DNA of 64,000 bases, taken from contig CP145425.1 in assembly GCA_036867785.1 (NCBI GenBank), forward strand, positions 496,001-560,000, written 5' to 3'. Both the position numbers and the translations under genes were made by a program. Below the pieces are notes generated by a model. It was not told the origin of the DNA, searched no databases, and saw only the letters and a list, made by a program, of their open reading frames with translations. This document shows positions 54,636-64,000 of the stretch, in pieces (position 1 is the stretch's first letter; the number at the start of each line of letters is the position of its first letter). The stretch is from Plasmodiophora brassicae. Lineage: Eukaryota; Endomyxa: Phytomyxea; Phytomyxea; Plasmodiophorida.

Positions 54636-55774
54636 ATGTGGAGGCGGGTTGTGCGCGCGTTCTCGACGCGCTCCCGGCGGGCGCGCCAGGAGCGCCTGCA
54701 GGGCCAGGACGAGCAGGCGCTGGACTATGTGGCGAACAGGAAGTTCGCCAAGAGCCTGGAGCACGCGCCGTCCGTCGCCGCCCTGCACGAGACGGTCCGT
54801 CGCGAGGTCGAGGCGGACGGCCTCGACTCGAGGCTGATGACGCCGAGGAACGTCTCCATGATCGTGTACCGGGTTGGGCAGCTGCATCATCTGCTCGGCG
54901 ACGCGCACGACGACGGGTTTCGGAACATGGTGGTTGACCTCGTCGACCGCAACATGCTCAAGTTCATGACGCCGTCGTTGAGCTCGCTGATCCGCTCCAT
55001 CGGCGACTGGTCGCTGTGGGAGAAACCCCCTGGGTTATGCACGCAGATCGCTCGCCACCTGTTCGTGCAGCCGAAATTGCGAGCGCCAACGCTGTGTCGC
55101 GCCCTGCCTGGGATGGCGACCGTCGGCGTCACCGACGACGACATCTGGAACAATGCCCTGAAATGTTTCCAACTGTGCGGTGCACGATCCTGCCTTCGTG
55201 TCGTCGCCTCACTGACCGTGTGTGCTCCCGACAGGCAATTACCGCACATGAACGGCGACCAGCTGTCGCCTTGCCTGCATGCGGTCGTCCGAACCGGACG
55301 CGGTGACGTCGATTTCTTCACCGTCATGTCGAACCACGTCAAGCTGCGCGCGTTCAGTTACGACTCGCGATGTGTTGGCCAGCTGTCCATGTCGTTCGCC
55401 CGTGCCAAAGACCGCTGCCCTGATCTGACATCCTTGTTCGACCACCTGGCGCAACAGGTAACCGTGCTTGTGTCGCATTCTCGACCCGCTCCCGCTCATG
55501 ATCAGCGCAGGCGCTGCGTCAGTTGCCCATGTACGGCACGCTCGACCTTCGCGATGTCACCCGGGCGTTCGTCATTGTCTCGCCCGGCAAGAAGGAGCTG
55601 TTCGATGCTATTGCGAACAGGGTTGTCGCCTGCTCCGACAGGTTCTCCCCAACGGTACTGCTCGACGTGTACAGAGCGCTGAAGTCGGTCGGCGTGTCGA
55701 ACGATGCGCTGGACGAAGTCTGTGGCAAAGTCACGCCGGCAGATCCTAGCCCGTTCGCTAGCGCACAACAGTAA
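54636..55774 (+). CDS. Mitochondrial helical-repeat protein, RNA-metabolism type
   Basis: ATG 54636 begins an arginine-rich amphipathic presequence (MWRRVVRAFSTRSRRARQER), a good mitochondrial target signal. Helical repeats follow: PRNVSMIVYRVGQLHHLLGD, FRNMVVDLVDRNMLKFMTPS, LSSLIRSIGDWSLW and LDLRDVTRAFVIVSPGKKEL. The closing part is SDRFSPTVLLDVYRALKSVG with VSNDALDEVCGKV. The pattern of about 35-40 residues per repeat recalls OPR, FASTK and RAP proteins that bind organelle RNA, but the signature residues are not clear. Exon 1 ends at 55457 (intron of 53 bases to 55510). A second in-frame 60-base segment, about 55178-55237, starts GTGCGG and ends CGACAG and may also be an intron. Confidence 0.55.
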
Positions 55775-55809
55775 ACGCTTACCAGCCGCAATGGCCAACA
55801 CACTGTGTA

Positions 55810-56526
55810 TCAGCGGCTGTGTCCTCGTCGGTGTAGCGTCGTGTGCTTGGGAGCGGGCTGGGCCGGCGACGGCAACCCGAGGATCATGTTCGGCGTCATT
55901 AACTGCTCAACGAACCGATCGACGAGGCTTTTCGTCTTCACTGCCGGCGCAAGGCACGGTCCCCCTGGCACTCGTGACACGGTGTGCTTCCTTGGAACCC
56001 CCTGCCGACTCGCTGACTGGACCCGGAACCGGGTTCGCGTCAGCCGAGGGGACACGACCTCCTCGTTGCGGGGGAACGTCATCACAGACATGGGGCGCTT
56101 CGGCCGTTGTACCTGCCAAAGACATGGCGGCACAGGCACAGCCCTTTGCACCGCTATGCCAGGGCACTGCTCCGAGAGCTCGTATCCTGAGAACGGGCGG
56201 CGCTTGCCAATCGCCACAACAGCGCTTGGTGGCGATGTTGCCGCCTGGATCGGCGAACAGATCCGCCGCCCTTGGACCGATGCTCGCCCGAACTCTTTAT
56301 CGGGCGCCACAGCGGCGCTGGCGACCTGCGACGACGCATTCTCGACGTTAGGACTCACTGGCGGTAACAGGGTCCTCGTCTGGCCAAACCTGTGCCCTTC
56401 CCGTTGCGGGCCGGCCACGTACGACGCGAGGCCGACCGGGCGCAGCACTTCGCCGCCTGACGACGTATCCGTCCAGGTCAGATGGTGGCAAAGCAGACGA
56501 CGACGGACGCCTGGCAACGACGACAT
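55810..56526 (-). CDS. Ser/Pro-rich hypothetical protein
   Basis: A 238-codon frame from ATG 56526. Most of it is low-complexity Ser, Pro, Ala and Arg. The only structured-looking part is near the end (KTKSLVDRFVEQLMTPNMIL), an amphipathic helix. The opposite strand is open over the same span in another frame, so coding on this strand is not certain. No family is recognised. Confidence 0.35.
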   Translation of the reverse strand: MSSLPGVRRRLLCHHLTWTDTSSGGEVLRPVGLASYVAGPQREGHRFGQTRTLLPPVSPNVENASSQVASAAVAPDKEFGRASVQGRRICSPIQAATSPPSAVVAIGKRRPFSGYELSEQCPGIAVQRAVPVPPCLWQVQRPKRPMSVMTFPRNEEVVSPRLTRTRFRVQSASRQGVPRKHTVSRVPGGPCLAPAVKTKSLVDRFVEQLMTPNMILGLPSPAQPAPKHTTLHRRGHSR

Positions 56527-56653
56527 GCATCTGCCGCGACCCGACAATGATTAACTATTGGACAAGGGCGCGCGCGCTCGCGTACAGTGTCGATCGACAT
56601 GGGCGGCGGATGTGTATTTAGTCGTACAGGGAAGCGAAACGCCCACAGATTCC

Positions 56654-57202
56654 TCAGTCATCGCCGTAGGTGAACACGGGCTCCGACATGCCGGACGAGC
56701 GCATCTGGCACTGCTGAAGCATGTCAAAGTAGTACTTGCAGCTGGACACGCTGTTCTGGTTCGCCGCCATGCACTACGGGACCAGTTACATACATACACG
56801 TGAGCGGATCGCGCTCGAACTTACGTCGCGGAACGCTTTCAGGTCAACAGCGCAGGCGTTGCCCGAGGAGTACTCGGTGGCCATCGGCACCGGGTCAGCG
56901 GCGGCGGCGGCGGATGCGGCAGGCGCCTCCTGAGGCGCGTGGGATTCGCGTCCGCCCATGATCGAATCGACGGCCCGATGCGCGATCGCGGATCCGGTGC
57001 CGAACGCCATGCCGGACGCCACGGTGGACATCAGGCCCCCGGCGACGCCGTGCTGCCCCTGCGGCTGCATCGCGGCGACCGGGGCCGGCGCCGACTGACG
57101 AACCGCCGGCACGGGCGCTTTGGGACGCGCCGGCGCCGCCGGCCTCGGCACAGCCCGGGCCCGAGGTCGCATCGACCCACCGCCTCCCGATCGACGCGCC
57201 AT
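56654..57202 (-). CDS. CHCHD2: CHCHD2/CHCHD10-like mitochondrial protein
   Basis: Two exons (57202-56825, 56773-56654) around a 51-base intron with a GTAAGT donor give 165 residues. The N-terminus is basic and Pro/Ala-rich (MARRSGGGGSMRPRARA). A hydrophobic Gly/Ala segment follows (GGLMSTVASGMAFGTGSAIA, then HRAVDSIMGG), the conserved middle of CHCHD2/10 and yeast Mix17. The CHCH domain has two CX9C pairs: C-AVDLKAFRD-C across the splice site, and C-KYYFDMLQQ-C. CHCHD2/10 reach the intermembrane space through Mia40 and act at MICOS and respiratory complexes. Length and layout are normal. Confidence 0.88.
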
Positions 57203-57416
57203 CTAATACGACGACCCCAATCGAAGTATGACGCGCGCGATGCGTCGCGGGGTCCCGCAGGCCGCAACCCCGTGACTGTACGGCAACAGCAGCGGTACCG
57301 TATCGACGGGACGGGGCGGTGGTATACCACTGTGACGTTGACAACTTCCAGATGGCGTGCAGACTTTTAAACGTCGCTATTAAATTTGGGCTAGTGGCAA
57401 CGGCGCGGACGCCGTA

Positions 57417-58723
57417 TCAGGAGGATGGCGCTGGGAGCATATGCCGGCTGTAGGCACGAGGCTCGGCGGGAAGTTCCCTGAAGACGAATATGAAGCGCAT
57501 GGAGACGTAGCTGTCCGATGCGGCGCAAGATCGTGGCCTGGGAAGACACTGGATGAGACAGTGCGCCTGAGTCGTTCGGCAGCTGCCGTCCTTGCACAAT
57601 ATGCCCCTACGAAGATGGCATGTTATATGCGGACGGGCGGCGCGAACACGGACGAACGTACCACTGCGGGAAGTACATGGTGTTGTGATTCAGCAGCAGA
57701 CAATGCGTCACAATACAGGCAAGGGTGGGCCAATACGACGGGTGCGTAATCCTACCACTGGTGTAAGCGACGTACAGTAGGTACAAACCATGGCAGTACG
57801 CATACATCCATATCTGGGACAGGACAAATTTGTCCGTCAACGTGCACAACATCTTGTTGCACCGGTTGAAATCAGCGCTGGTATAACCGAACAGCTTTGT
57901 GGCAGCGTCGTTAATCGACATGGCTTTAAAGCAGGTGCGTTTGCCTGCAACGGGTCAGAATGTAGACCTACAGCACGCATGCACAAAACCACACCGGTAA
58001 CGACAGAGATAACCAACGACGGTGTCCCGTCGGTCAGCAGCGACAACGGGAACTCAGGAGGCTCATCGCCCACGTAGACTGGCGGTGACAATAACGGATA
58101 GACGACCCCAGGAGCCAACTCTCGTTCAACAACTTGAATCAGGTCATCAGTTAGCAACCTTCGAATCGACATGCAGTACCGCTGCCTGCACGAGGGCGAC
58201 GTCAGTGTCCACACGCATAACGGGGAGCGAGACAAACGTGTCAACCGTTCCACATCGGTCAGGCGCTGAATCAGGGTCGGGTTGCAATACCGATGCCCGT
58301 TCAAGGTGTACATCCGAATCTCATTAGGCACCTCGATGGCGTACGAAATTGGGGTTATCTCGATGAGACAGCTGGAGGGTTCCGGTTCAACTTCGCGTAC
58401 GCAATCGTAGGCCTTGCCGAGTCGGCAACAACGCGCGCACGGGCGCTCCCGCTGGCATCGAGCTTTACCTCGAACACACTGGGAACACGCACCTGCAATC
58501 CGTGATATCTTCCCGATCCTCTTCGGCCTGGAGGCCGGATCCTGATCATGGCACTCGCGCTCCCGCAGGCGGGCGCATCGGCCGCAGGGTCGCCCACCGT
58601 CACACCTCGCATGGACACGAGCACCTAGACGCTGGCCCTCAGCACTGGCATACGCAACCGCAGCACAGCACCTATCCTACAGAGCGCACATGACGTCAGG
58701 CGCTTGCCGACCTCGGCGACCAT
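57417..58723 (-). CDS. Zn2Cys6-PAS regulator, copy 1
   Basis: Paralogue of the gene at 59002-60236. The N-terminus MVAEVGKRLTSCALC is joined by an intron (about 58634-58691, GTAGGA...CTAG) to ARVHARCDGGRPCGRC, completing a Gal4-type cluster. A second cluster follows: CSQCVRGKARCQRERPC, then ARCCRLGKAYDC. Next are NEIRMYTLNGHRYCNPTLIQ and, after further introns, ELAPGVVYPLLSPPVYVGDE and a PAS-like segment (DAATKLFGYTSADFNRCNKM). The C-terminal exon reads LCKDGSCRTTQAHC and ends at 57417. Zn2Cys6 plus PAS resembles fungal ERT1/AcuK-type regulators. The role here is presumably transcriptional control; ligand unknown. Not all introns were placed. Confidence 0.7.
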
Positions 58724-59001
58724 TCGAAAACGCCGCGATCCAGTTGACGCGCGCGATGTTCGGTGTGCCAGTCGCGACTCGCGAGTCGTGACGCAGTCCA
58801 GCTGTTGCGGACTTGCAGCCACCAAAAAGACGGTGCAGCTTTACGGCGGTGGAGTTTTGCCGTTCCCGCTACCAATCGTGCGACGTTGCTTTGGAATGCC
58901 AAACACAAGAAGGAACCAGATACTGTGAGACAATGACAAGTGATGAATTCTATGTAGGTAGTTTGCCCAAGTGACGGTTGTTGGCGATGCAAAAGCACGC
59001 C

Positions 59002-60236
59002 CTAGAGATGTGCTCCACCTGCATGCGCGACGTCCTCGAAGACGAATGTCAGACGCATCGAGACATAGCTGTTCGACGCGGCAGGAGATCGCGGCCTGGG
59101 GAGATTTTCCACCAGGCAATGAGCTTGGGTGATCCTACAGCTGCCGTCCTTGCACAGTATGCCCCTAACATTCATCAGATATGCGGATCATCGTGTCGTG
59201 GACCATTGACGTACAGGCGCGGGAAGTACATGTTGTTTCTACCAGCGAGGATAGTATAGGCCACCGTGTACGCAAAGACGGGCCAGTACAATGGGTGTGT
59301 GATCCTACAATGCAGACCTGATTCGTACAACGCCAATCACACAGCGCGCCTCATCCATTCACATACATCCACATTTGAGGCAAGACTGTCCCGATGGGCA
59401 AGTTGGAAAGCATTTTGTTGCACTGGTTGAAGTCAGCGCTGGTGTAGCCGAAGAGCTTAGTGGCAGCCCCGTTCGTTGAAACGACTTTGAACTTCCTGCA
59501 ACTCTCTGCACGAAACACGAGTCAGACGGAGTACCGCACATGGACAGCTTAAAGCGTCACCGGTAATAACAGAGACAACGAGCGAGGGTACCCCTCCCTT
59601 TAGCATTGACTTGGGAAACTCGTCAGGCTCGTCGCGCAGGTCGACCGGTGGAGACAGGACAGGGTAGACGACGCCAGGAGCCATTTCGCGTGCAACGATT
59701 TGCGCCATGTCTTCGGTTACAATTGATCGAACTGCGTGCAGGTACCGCATCCTACACGTTTCCGTCAATGTCACACGACATCAGGGCGTGTGCGGCGTGA
59801 GAACACACCTTCCCGCATCAGTCAGACGCCGGACCAGGGTTGGATCGCAATACCGATGGCCGTTCACGAGGTACATGCGGATCTGGTCGGGGAACTCGAC
59901 GACAGTGGAGATGGGCGTGACCTTGGCTAGACAGCGGATCGTTTCAGGAACGACTTCGACTTCGCGTACGCAATCATATGCCTTGCCGAGCCGGCAGCAA
60001 CGTTCGCATGGGCGCTCTTGTTGACACCGCACCTTACCCAGAACGCACGACGAGCAAGCGTGGGAGACCCGCGAAGCCCGACCTGCCCTCTTCGGCTTGG
60101 TGACCGGGTCCTGATCGCGGCATTCGCGCTCCAGCAGACGGATACATCTGGCGCATGGTCGCCCGCCGTCACACTTGGCATGTACGCGTGCGCACAGCGC
60201 ACACGAGGTCAGCAGGCGCTTACCGCCCTCTGCCAT
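59002..60236 (-). CDS. Zn2Cys6-PAS regulator, copy 2
   Basis: It starts MAEGGKRLLTSCALCARVHA with no intron inside the first zinc cluster (C-x2-C-x6-C-x5-C-x2-C-x7-C). The second cluster is CSSCVLGKVRCQQERPCERC, then RLGKAYDC. Conserved blocks shared with copy 1 are DQIRMYLVNGHRYCDPTLVR, EMAPGVVYPVLSPPVDLRDE, SLVVSVITG, the PAS-like GAATKLFGYTSADFNQCNKM, MYFPRLYVNG and the last exon LCKDGSCRITQAHCLVENLP, stop at 59002-59004. Several short introns separate these blocks. Two Gal4-type clusters in one protein are unusual, since most family members have one. Confidence 0.7.
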
Positions 60237-60854
60237 TGGAAGCAGCACTGCAGCAGTGACCAGGGGGCGAACTTCGCAGTTCGGCGACCGCGGCCTAGGG
60301 CTACGGGACGGTACGGACAATTCTAAAACGACGTCGCGGGGGCACTGACGCACTTCGTCCAGAGTCGCGCATCCCGCGCATTCGTTTGTGCGCGACAGCG
60401 GGCGGCTACCCGGAAACGACAATTGCGTCCAATGGGGCTACCCGGAAACGGCCATTTCAAGGAAAATCTTTGAGAAATAAGGATGTCAGACATATAATAA
60501 ACGACGAGAATGAATGTATTTTACAACTCACATTAATGCTGAACGTGGCGCCACGATTTGCAGCTAAAGGAGTACATGTTTGCTCGTTGCATCAAAAGAG
60601 TCCGATTGCCAGCTGGTGATGTCAGTCTGACCTGGTGATAGAACGAGTTTCGTTCCCCTGACAAATCCTTCGGAACATAAGTTGCTGCTTCTTGATGTGT
60701 GCTTGTAATTACAATACCGTTTGTTCGGCTGCAATGCCATTCGTCGGCTGCAATGGCGCACGCTGGACGCCTGGGCGCGCTTTTTTGACAACGAAACGAA
60801 GTGGCGCCCCGGCGGACTGCAGCTCCCACTGCGGCCTGCGGGGCCCAGCATGTA
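60237..60854. other. Divergent spacer before the PPR gene
   Basis: About 620 bases between the start of the Zn2Cys6 gene and the start of the PPR gene. The imperfect direct repeat GCTACCCGGAAACG occurs at about 60407 and 60437. An A+T-richer stretch (60460-60550) lies in the middle. No gene is supported. Confidence 0.45.
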
Positions 60855-63800
60855 ATGTACCGTCGGGTTCATGCAGTCAACGTCGTCGTCCATGTGCGAT
60901 ATCGTCGGGGTCGGCGTTTTGGTCAGGCGGCGCCTGCCCTGCCAGCCGATCGCGTCGTCGATGGCGGGGCGGCGCTGACGCCCAGCGCACTGGACGACTT
61001 CTGGCAGAATCCGTCGATCCCCGTTGCCGTCCGCCTGCTGTCGCAGGAGGTCGATCCCGGTCGCGGATGGGCCATATTCCGCCATGTGCTCGGCAGTGGA
61101 CTACGACCACGCGAGCCGTTCTTCCGGCGCGCGCTCCAGTTCTGCCAGCGATCGCTCCCGTCGAAGGCGCCGCACGTCGTGCGGACCGCCGCGTTCACAG
61201 GCGTGTCCGTCAGTACGAACGACGGCCTGTTCTGCACGTTTCTCGGTGCGTGTAAGGCGGGAAACCCGCCGCTACTCGACGAGGCTCTCGACGTCTACCA
61301 GCGGCTTCGTGGACCCCGGTCCCACAACGTCATTTGCAGTCTGGCCAGTTTGTGCCGGCTGGCTAAGCGCCCGGAATCGGCGTTGCCTCTCTTGACCGAC
61401 GTTCTGGACCACTTTGTGCAGTTCAGCGAAATGCTCATGTCGATATTGGCGGCCAGCTGCGCCGAAGCGCAGAGCGCGCAAGGCGCTGACACCGCCGAAC
61501 GCCTTCTCGAATTGGTTCGTTCCAAGCGCGTCCCTCCCTATCAGCAACACCAGCTCTACGCGAACCTTATCAAGGCGCTGCTGTCTCAAGCGCGATTCGA
61601 TGCGGCGATCGACGCGCTTTCTCTGCTCGACACGATCGGCGTGCCCCCATCCAATCACGTTTACGCGGTTGTTTTCAGCGCTCTGACGAAGTCCTCATGC
61701 ATTGACCAGGCGGTGACCGTGTTTCAGTCGATGATGGAACGCAGCATTCCTGTGTTTGCCCCCGATCTGACGACCCTGATTGCGGCGTGTGGCAGGTCTG
61801 CATCATTCGACGCTCTGCAGGCGCTGTTTAAGGGCTGTCGAGGCACGCCACTGCTTGACGATGAGTTCGCCGTCAATGCGTTCGTTGCCGCGTTCGGGCA
61901 TTGTAACAGGCCCGACGAGGCGCGGCGTGTTCTTCGTGCGGCGACGACGCCGAACGTTTCGAACTTCAACGCGCTGATCGCTGCGTACGCGAAGAATGGG
62001 CAGCATGCGAAGGCGATACAGGCGATTGACGACCTGAGAACAAGTCGCCTTCCGCTCACCATCGAGATATACACGAACATGCTGTCCGTCTACGCAAAGG
62101 CGGATCAGCTTGACGAGGCCATGGCCGTGTTCCGAGAAATGGTTGCCCTCAACATGAACGTCGACGAGCCTGTACTTGCGATTCTGGTCACTACCTGCGG
62201 TCGCCGCGCGGACAAGCAGAGGGTGAACATGCTCGCTGAGTACGCAGAACGCAATGTGCTCCTGGCGAGGAAGATCGTGTTCACATCGTTCGTTGCCGCC
62301 TATGGGCAGTGTTGCGATTTGCCCTCCATTAAGCTGCTGCATCGTTTCGCGTGGACAAGCGGATCGTCGACGCGGCTGCTGCAGGATGAATTTGTCGTCA
62401 ACGCGTTCATTTCAGCCTACGGGCACTGTCAGCGCCCGGAAGAGGCGCACGCCCTGTTCTGCACGGTCAAAGCGCCTCGTGTTTCCACGTACAACACCAT
62501 GATCTCTGCGTACAGCAACAACGGCATGTTCTCCAGCGCCATATGCGTATTCGAAGACCTGCGCCAGGCTGGCCTCGAGTGCAACATTGAGGTCTACAAC
62601 AACGTCCTATCGGTATACGCAAAGGCGAACCTCGTCCCCACAGCGCTCATATTGCTCGACGAACTATCGGCACGGGGCCTGAAGATTGGCTCACGTGTGC
62701 TCGCTTGCCTTGTTGCCGGGTGTAACGCGCTGGGGCCTTTAAAGACGCTTCACCAGTACGCGGAGGAGAACGCGCTGCTCTCGAACGACAACGTATTCCC
62801 GGCACTGGTCGCGTCTTATGGTCAGTGTCGGGATTTGAAGACGATCCAAACGCTTCATGAGTCAGCGATCTCCAACGGCCTCGTGCGGTACGAATTCGTG
62901 GTCAGCGCGTTCATTGCCGCCTATGGGCATTGCGGGCGCCCCGTCGAGGCGCATGACGTCCTTCGCAGCACGCCTCACCAGCGTGCATCGACGTTTAACG
63001 CCCTGATTGCCGCGTACGCGAACAACGACATGCTTGACAGTGCGATTGCGACATTCGAAGAGGTCAAGGCCATGCCGGATCTGGAGGTCACCCTTGAAAT
63101 CTACAACAATGTCCTATCGTTATTCGCCAAGGCGGATCGTATACCAGACGCCATGAACATGTTCGATGAGATGGCTGGTCGAGGGATCGACGTGGGTCCT
63201 CCGGTCCTGTGCTGCTTGATCTCTGCCTGTGGCCGCAATGCACAGACCGCTTTCCTGCGCAAATTGCAGCAATACGTCACCGAGCACGCGCTCCTTCACA
63301 ACAGGGCTGTCTTCAATGCCTTCGTCACCGCGTACGGTCGCTGCTCAGAGCTGTCCAGCATCCAGGACCTGCATCGACTCGCCAGCGAGAACGCCCTGCT
63401 AGATGACATCGGCGTTGCAAACAGCCTCATATCGTCGTATGGGCATTGTGGACATATCGACGGCGCAGAACACCTGTTCCTGTCGTTGAAGGCAGCTCCC
63501 ATTCTTGTCACGTTCAACTCCATGATTACGACGTACGGGTGGCATGGCATGCTCCCGGACGCGTTATCCACATTTGAGCGACTGAAGGCGACGGGGATCA
63601 CGCCGGACGCGATCACGTTGCTGTCCCTGCTAACGGCCTGCAGCCATACAGGTTCCCTCGACGACGCGAACGCGATCGCCGCCGAATTCGAACAGGTGTG
63701 GCGCGTACCTTTCGATGCACGCCACACGAACTGCATGATCAATCTGTATGGGCGGGCGGGCAACCTGGACCAAGCAGAGCACCTTGCCCTGTCGTCCGCG

Positions 63801-64000
63801 CAAGCCGACCAAGTTACGTGGACGACCGTCCTCAGCGCGTGCCGCAAGCATAACGACGTCGTTCGTGCGGAGCGTGTCTTTTCCCGCATTCAGTCGTTGC
63901 CCAACGCATCGTCGCATCTCGCAGGCGCCTATGTCATCCTTTCCAGCATCTACGCGTCTGTGCGCCGTCACTCAGACGCGGAACGTCTTCGGGAGGAGAT
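60855..64000 (+). CDS. PLS/E-type pentatricopeptide-repeat protein, truncated by window end
   Basis: ATG 60855 starts an arginine-rich presequence (MYRRVHAVNVVVHVRYRRGR), suggesting mitochondrial import. More than 20 PPR units of P, L and S type follow for over 1,000 residues, e.g. VSNFNALIAAYAKNGQHAKA, VSTYNTMISAYSNNGMFSSA and ILVTFNSMITTYGWHGMLPD. The last part reads LTACSHTGSLDDANAIAAEF, NCMINLYGRAGNLDQAEHLA, QVTWTTVLSACRKHNDVVRA and GAYVILSSIYASVRRHSDAE: the plant-type E1/E2 motifs that in plants precede a DYW deaminase. The frame is open at the window end. Such proteins specify C-to-U RNA editing in plants and some protists. Whether a DYW domain follows cannot be seen. Confidence 0.9.
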   Translation, partial: MYRRVHAVNVVVHVRYRRGRRFGQAAPALPADRVVDGGAALTPSALDDFWQNPSIPVAVRLLSQEVDPGRGWAIFRHVLGSGLRPREPFFRRALQFCQRSLPSKAPHVVRTAAFTGVSVSTNDGLFCTFLGACKAGNPPLLDEALDVYQRLRGPRSHNVICSLASLCRLAKRPESALPLLTDVLDHFVQFSEMLMSILAASCAEAQSAQGADTAERLLELVRSKRVPPYQQHQLYANLIKALLSQARFDAAIDALSLLDTIGVPPSNHVYAVVFSALTKSSCIDQAVTVFQSMMERSIPVFAPDLTTLIAACGRSASFDALQALFKGCRGTPLLDDEFAVNAFVAAFGHCNRPDEARRVLRAATTPNVSNFNALIAAYAKNGQHAKAIQAIDDLRTSRLPLTIEIYTNMLSVYAKADQLDEAMAVFREMVALNMNVDEPVLAILVTTCGRRADKQRVNMLAEYAERNVLLARKIVFTSFVAAYGQCCDLPSIKLLHRFAWTSGSSTRLLQDEFVVNAFISAYGHCQRPEEAHALFCTVKAPRVSTYNTMISAYSNNGMFSSAICVFEDLRQAGLECNIEVYNNVLSVYAKANLVPTALILLDELSARGLKIGSRVLACLVAGCNALGPLKTLHQYAEENALLSNDNVFPALVASYGQCRDLKTIQTLHESAISNGLVRYEFVVSAFIAAYGHCGRPVEAHDVLRSTPHQRASTFNALIAAYANNDMLDSAIATFEEVKAMPDLEVTLEIYNNVLSLFAKADRIPDAMNMFDEMAGRGIDVGPPVLCCLISACGRNAQTAFLRKLQQYVTEHALLHNRAVFNAFVTAYGRCSELSSIQDLHRLASENALLDDIGVANSLISSYGHCGHIDGAEHLFLSLKAAPILVTFNSMITTYGWHGMLPDALSTFERLKATGITPDAITLLSLLTACSHTGSLDDANAIAAEFEQVWRVPFDARHTNCMINLYGRAGNLDQAEHLALSSAQADQVTWTTVLSACRKHNDVVRAERVFSRIQSLPNASSHLAGAYVILSSIYASVRRHSDAERLREE

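Noticed and set aside
1-64000. tRNA, rRNA and other structured RNA genes
   Set aside because: I looked for cloverleaf arms with the usual TTCGA-type T-loop and for conserved rRNA blocks and saw none that I could support. A covariance-model scan would be needed to exclude short ones.

Overview
The window is nuclear DNA of a GC-rich, gene-dense unicellular eukaryote. Nearly every gene that can be read is interrupted by short GT-AG introns (mostly 45-70 bases, donors often GTACG, GTAAG or GTGCG). Neighbours lie on both strands with gaps of tens to a few hundred bases. The content (Beclin-1, TSR1, PDCD2, RBM39, STRIP, G-alpha subunits, a GPCR kinase, a DD3-3 homologue, Zn2Cys6-PAS factors, a PLS/E-type PPR protein) excludes bacteria, animals, land plants and ordinary fungi. 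It fits a protist; a plasmodiophorid-like rhizarian is my best guess, but that is inference and no marker gene proves it.

Layout. 0.3-14.7 kb: housekeeping genes (TSR1, PDCD2, an Mss4-like protein, a class B DNAJ, Beclin-1, an NAD-dependent epimerase) with several uncharacterised genes. 14.8-21.0 kb: a repeat island of nested inverted repeats, two large palindromes built from one multi-copy ORF family, a BED-like transposon remnant and an embedded ankyrin gene. 21.1-31.2 kb: a membrane-anchored ankyrin protein, RBM39, several unassigned nuclear-type genes, a PCGF/DRIP-like RING-RAWUL protein, and a telobox Myb gene that may be a TRF-like telomere protein. 31.3-52.6 kb: a signalling and cell-surface block with a GPCR-kinase-like protein (RGS + AGC kinase + CaaX), two G-alpha genes, the STRIPAK subunit STRIP, an LRR protein, a DD3-3-like surface protein, a GPI-anchored-type protein, TMEM42, and a 7.5 kb gene for a receptor of about 2,363 residues. 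52.8-64 kb: cysteine-rich and two-TM membrane proteins, mitochondrial proteins (an RNA-metabolism-type protein and CHCHD2/10), two tandem Zn2Cys6-PAS regulators, and a long PPR protein that runs off the end.

How they may work together. The most striking feature is that a receptor-like protein, two G-alpha subunits and a GPCR kinase occur within about 21 kb. The receptor joins four six-bladed NHL propellers (24 blades read), an REJ/GAIN-like segment, a GPS autocleavage motif and seven TM helices. Its parts are individually familiar, but I know of no described receptor with this domain order. Functional coupling between it and the G-alpha/GRK proteins is inference from proximity and family roles. 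Exon boundaries given for genes were worked out by hand from reading-frame continuity and splice dinucleotides; several poorly conserved genes remain unresolved and are marked so.
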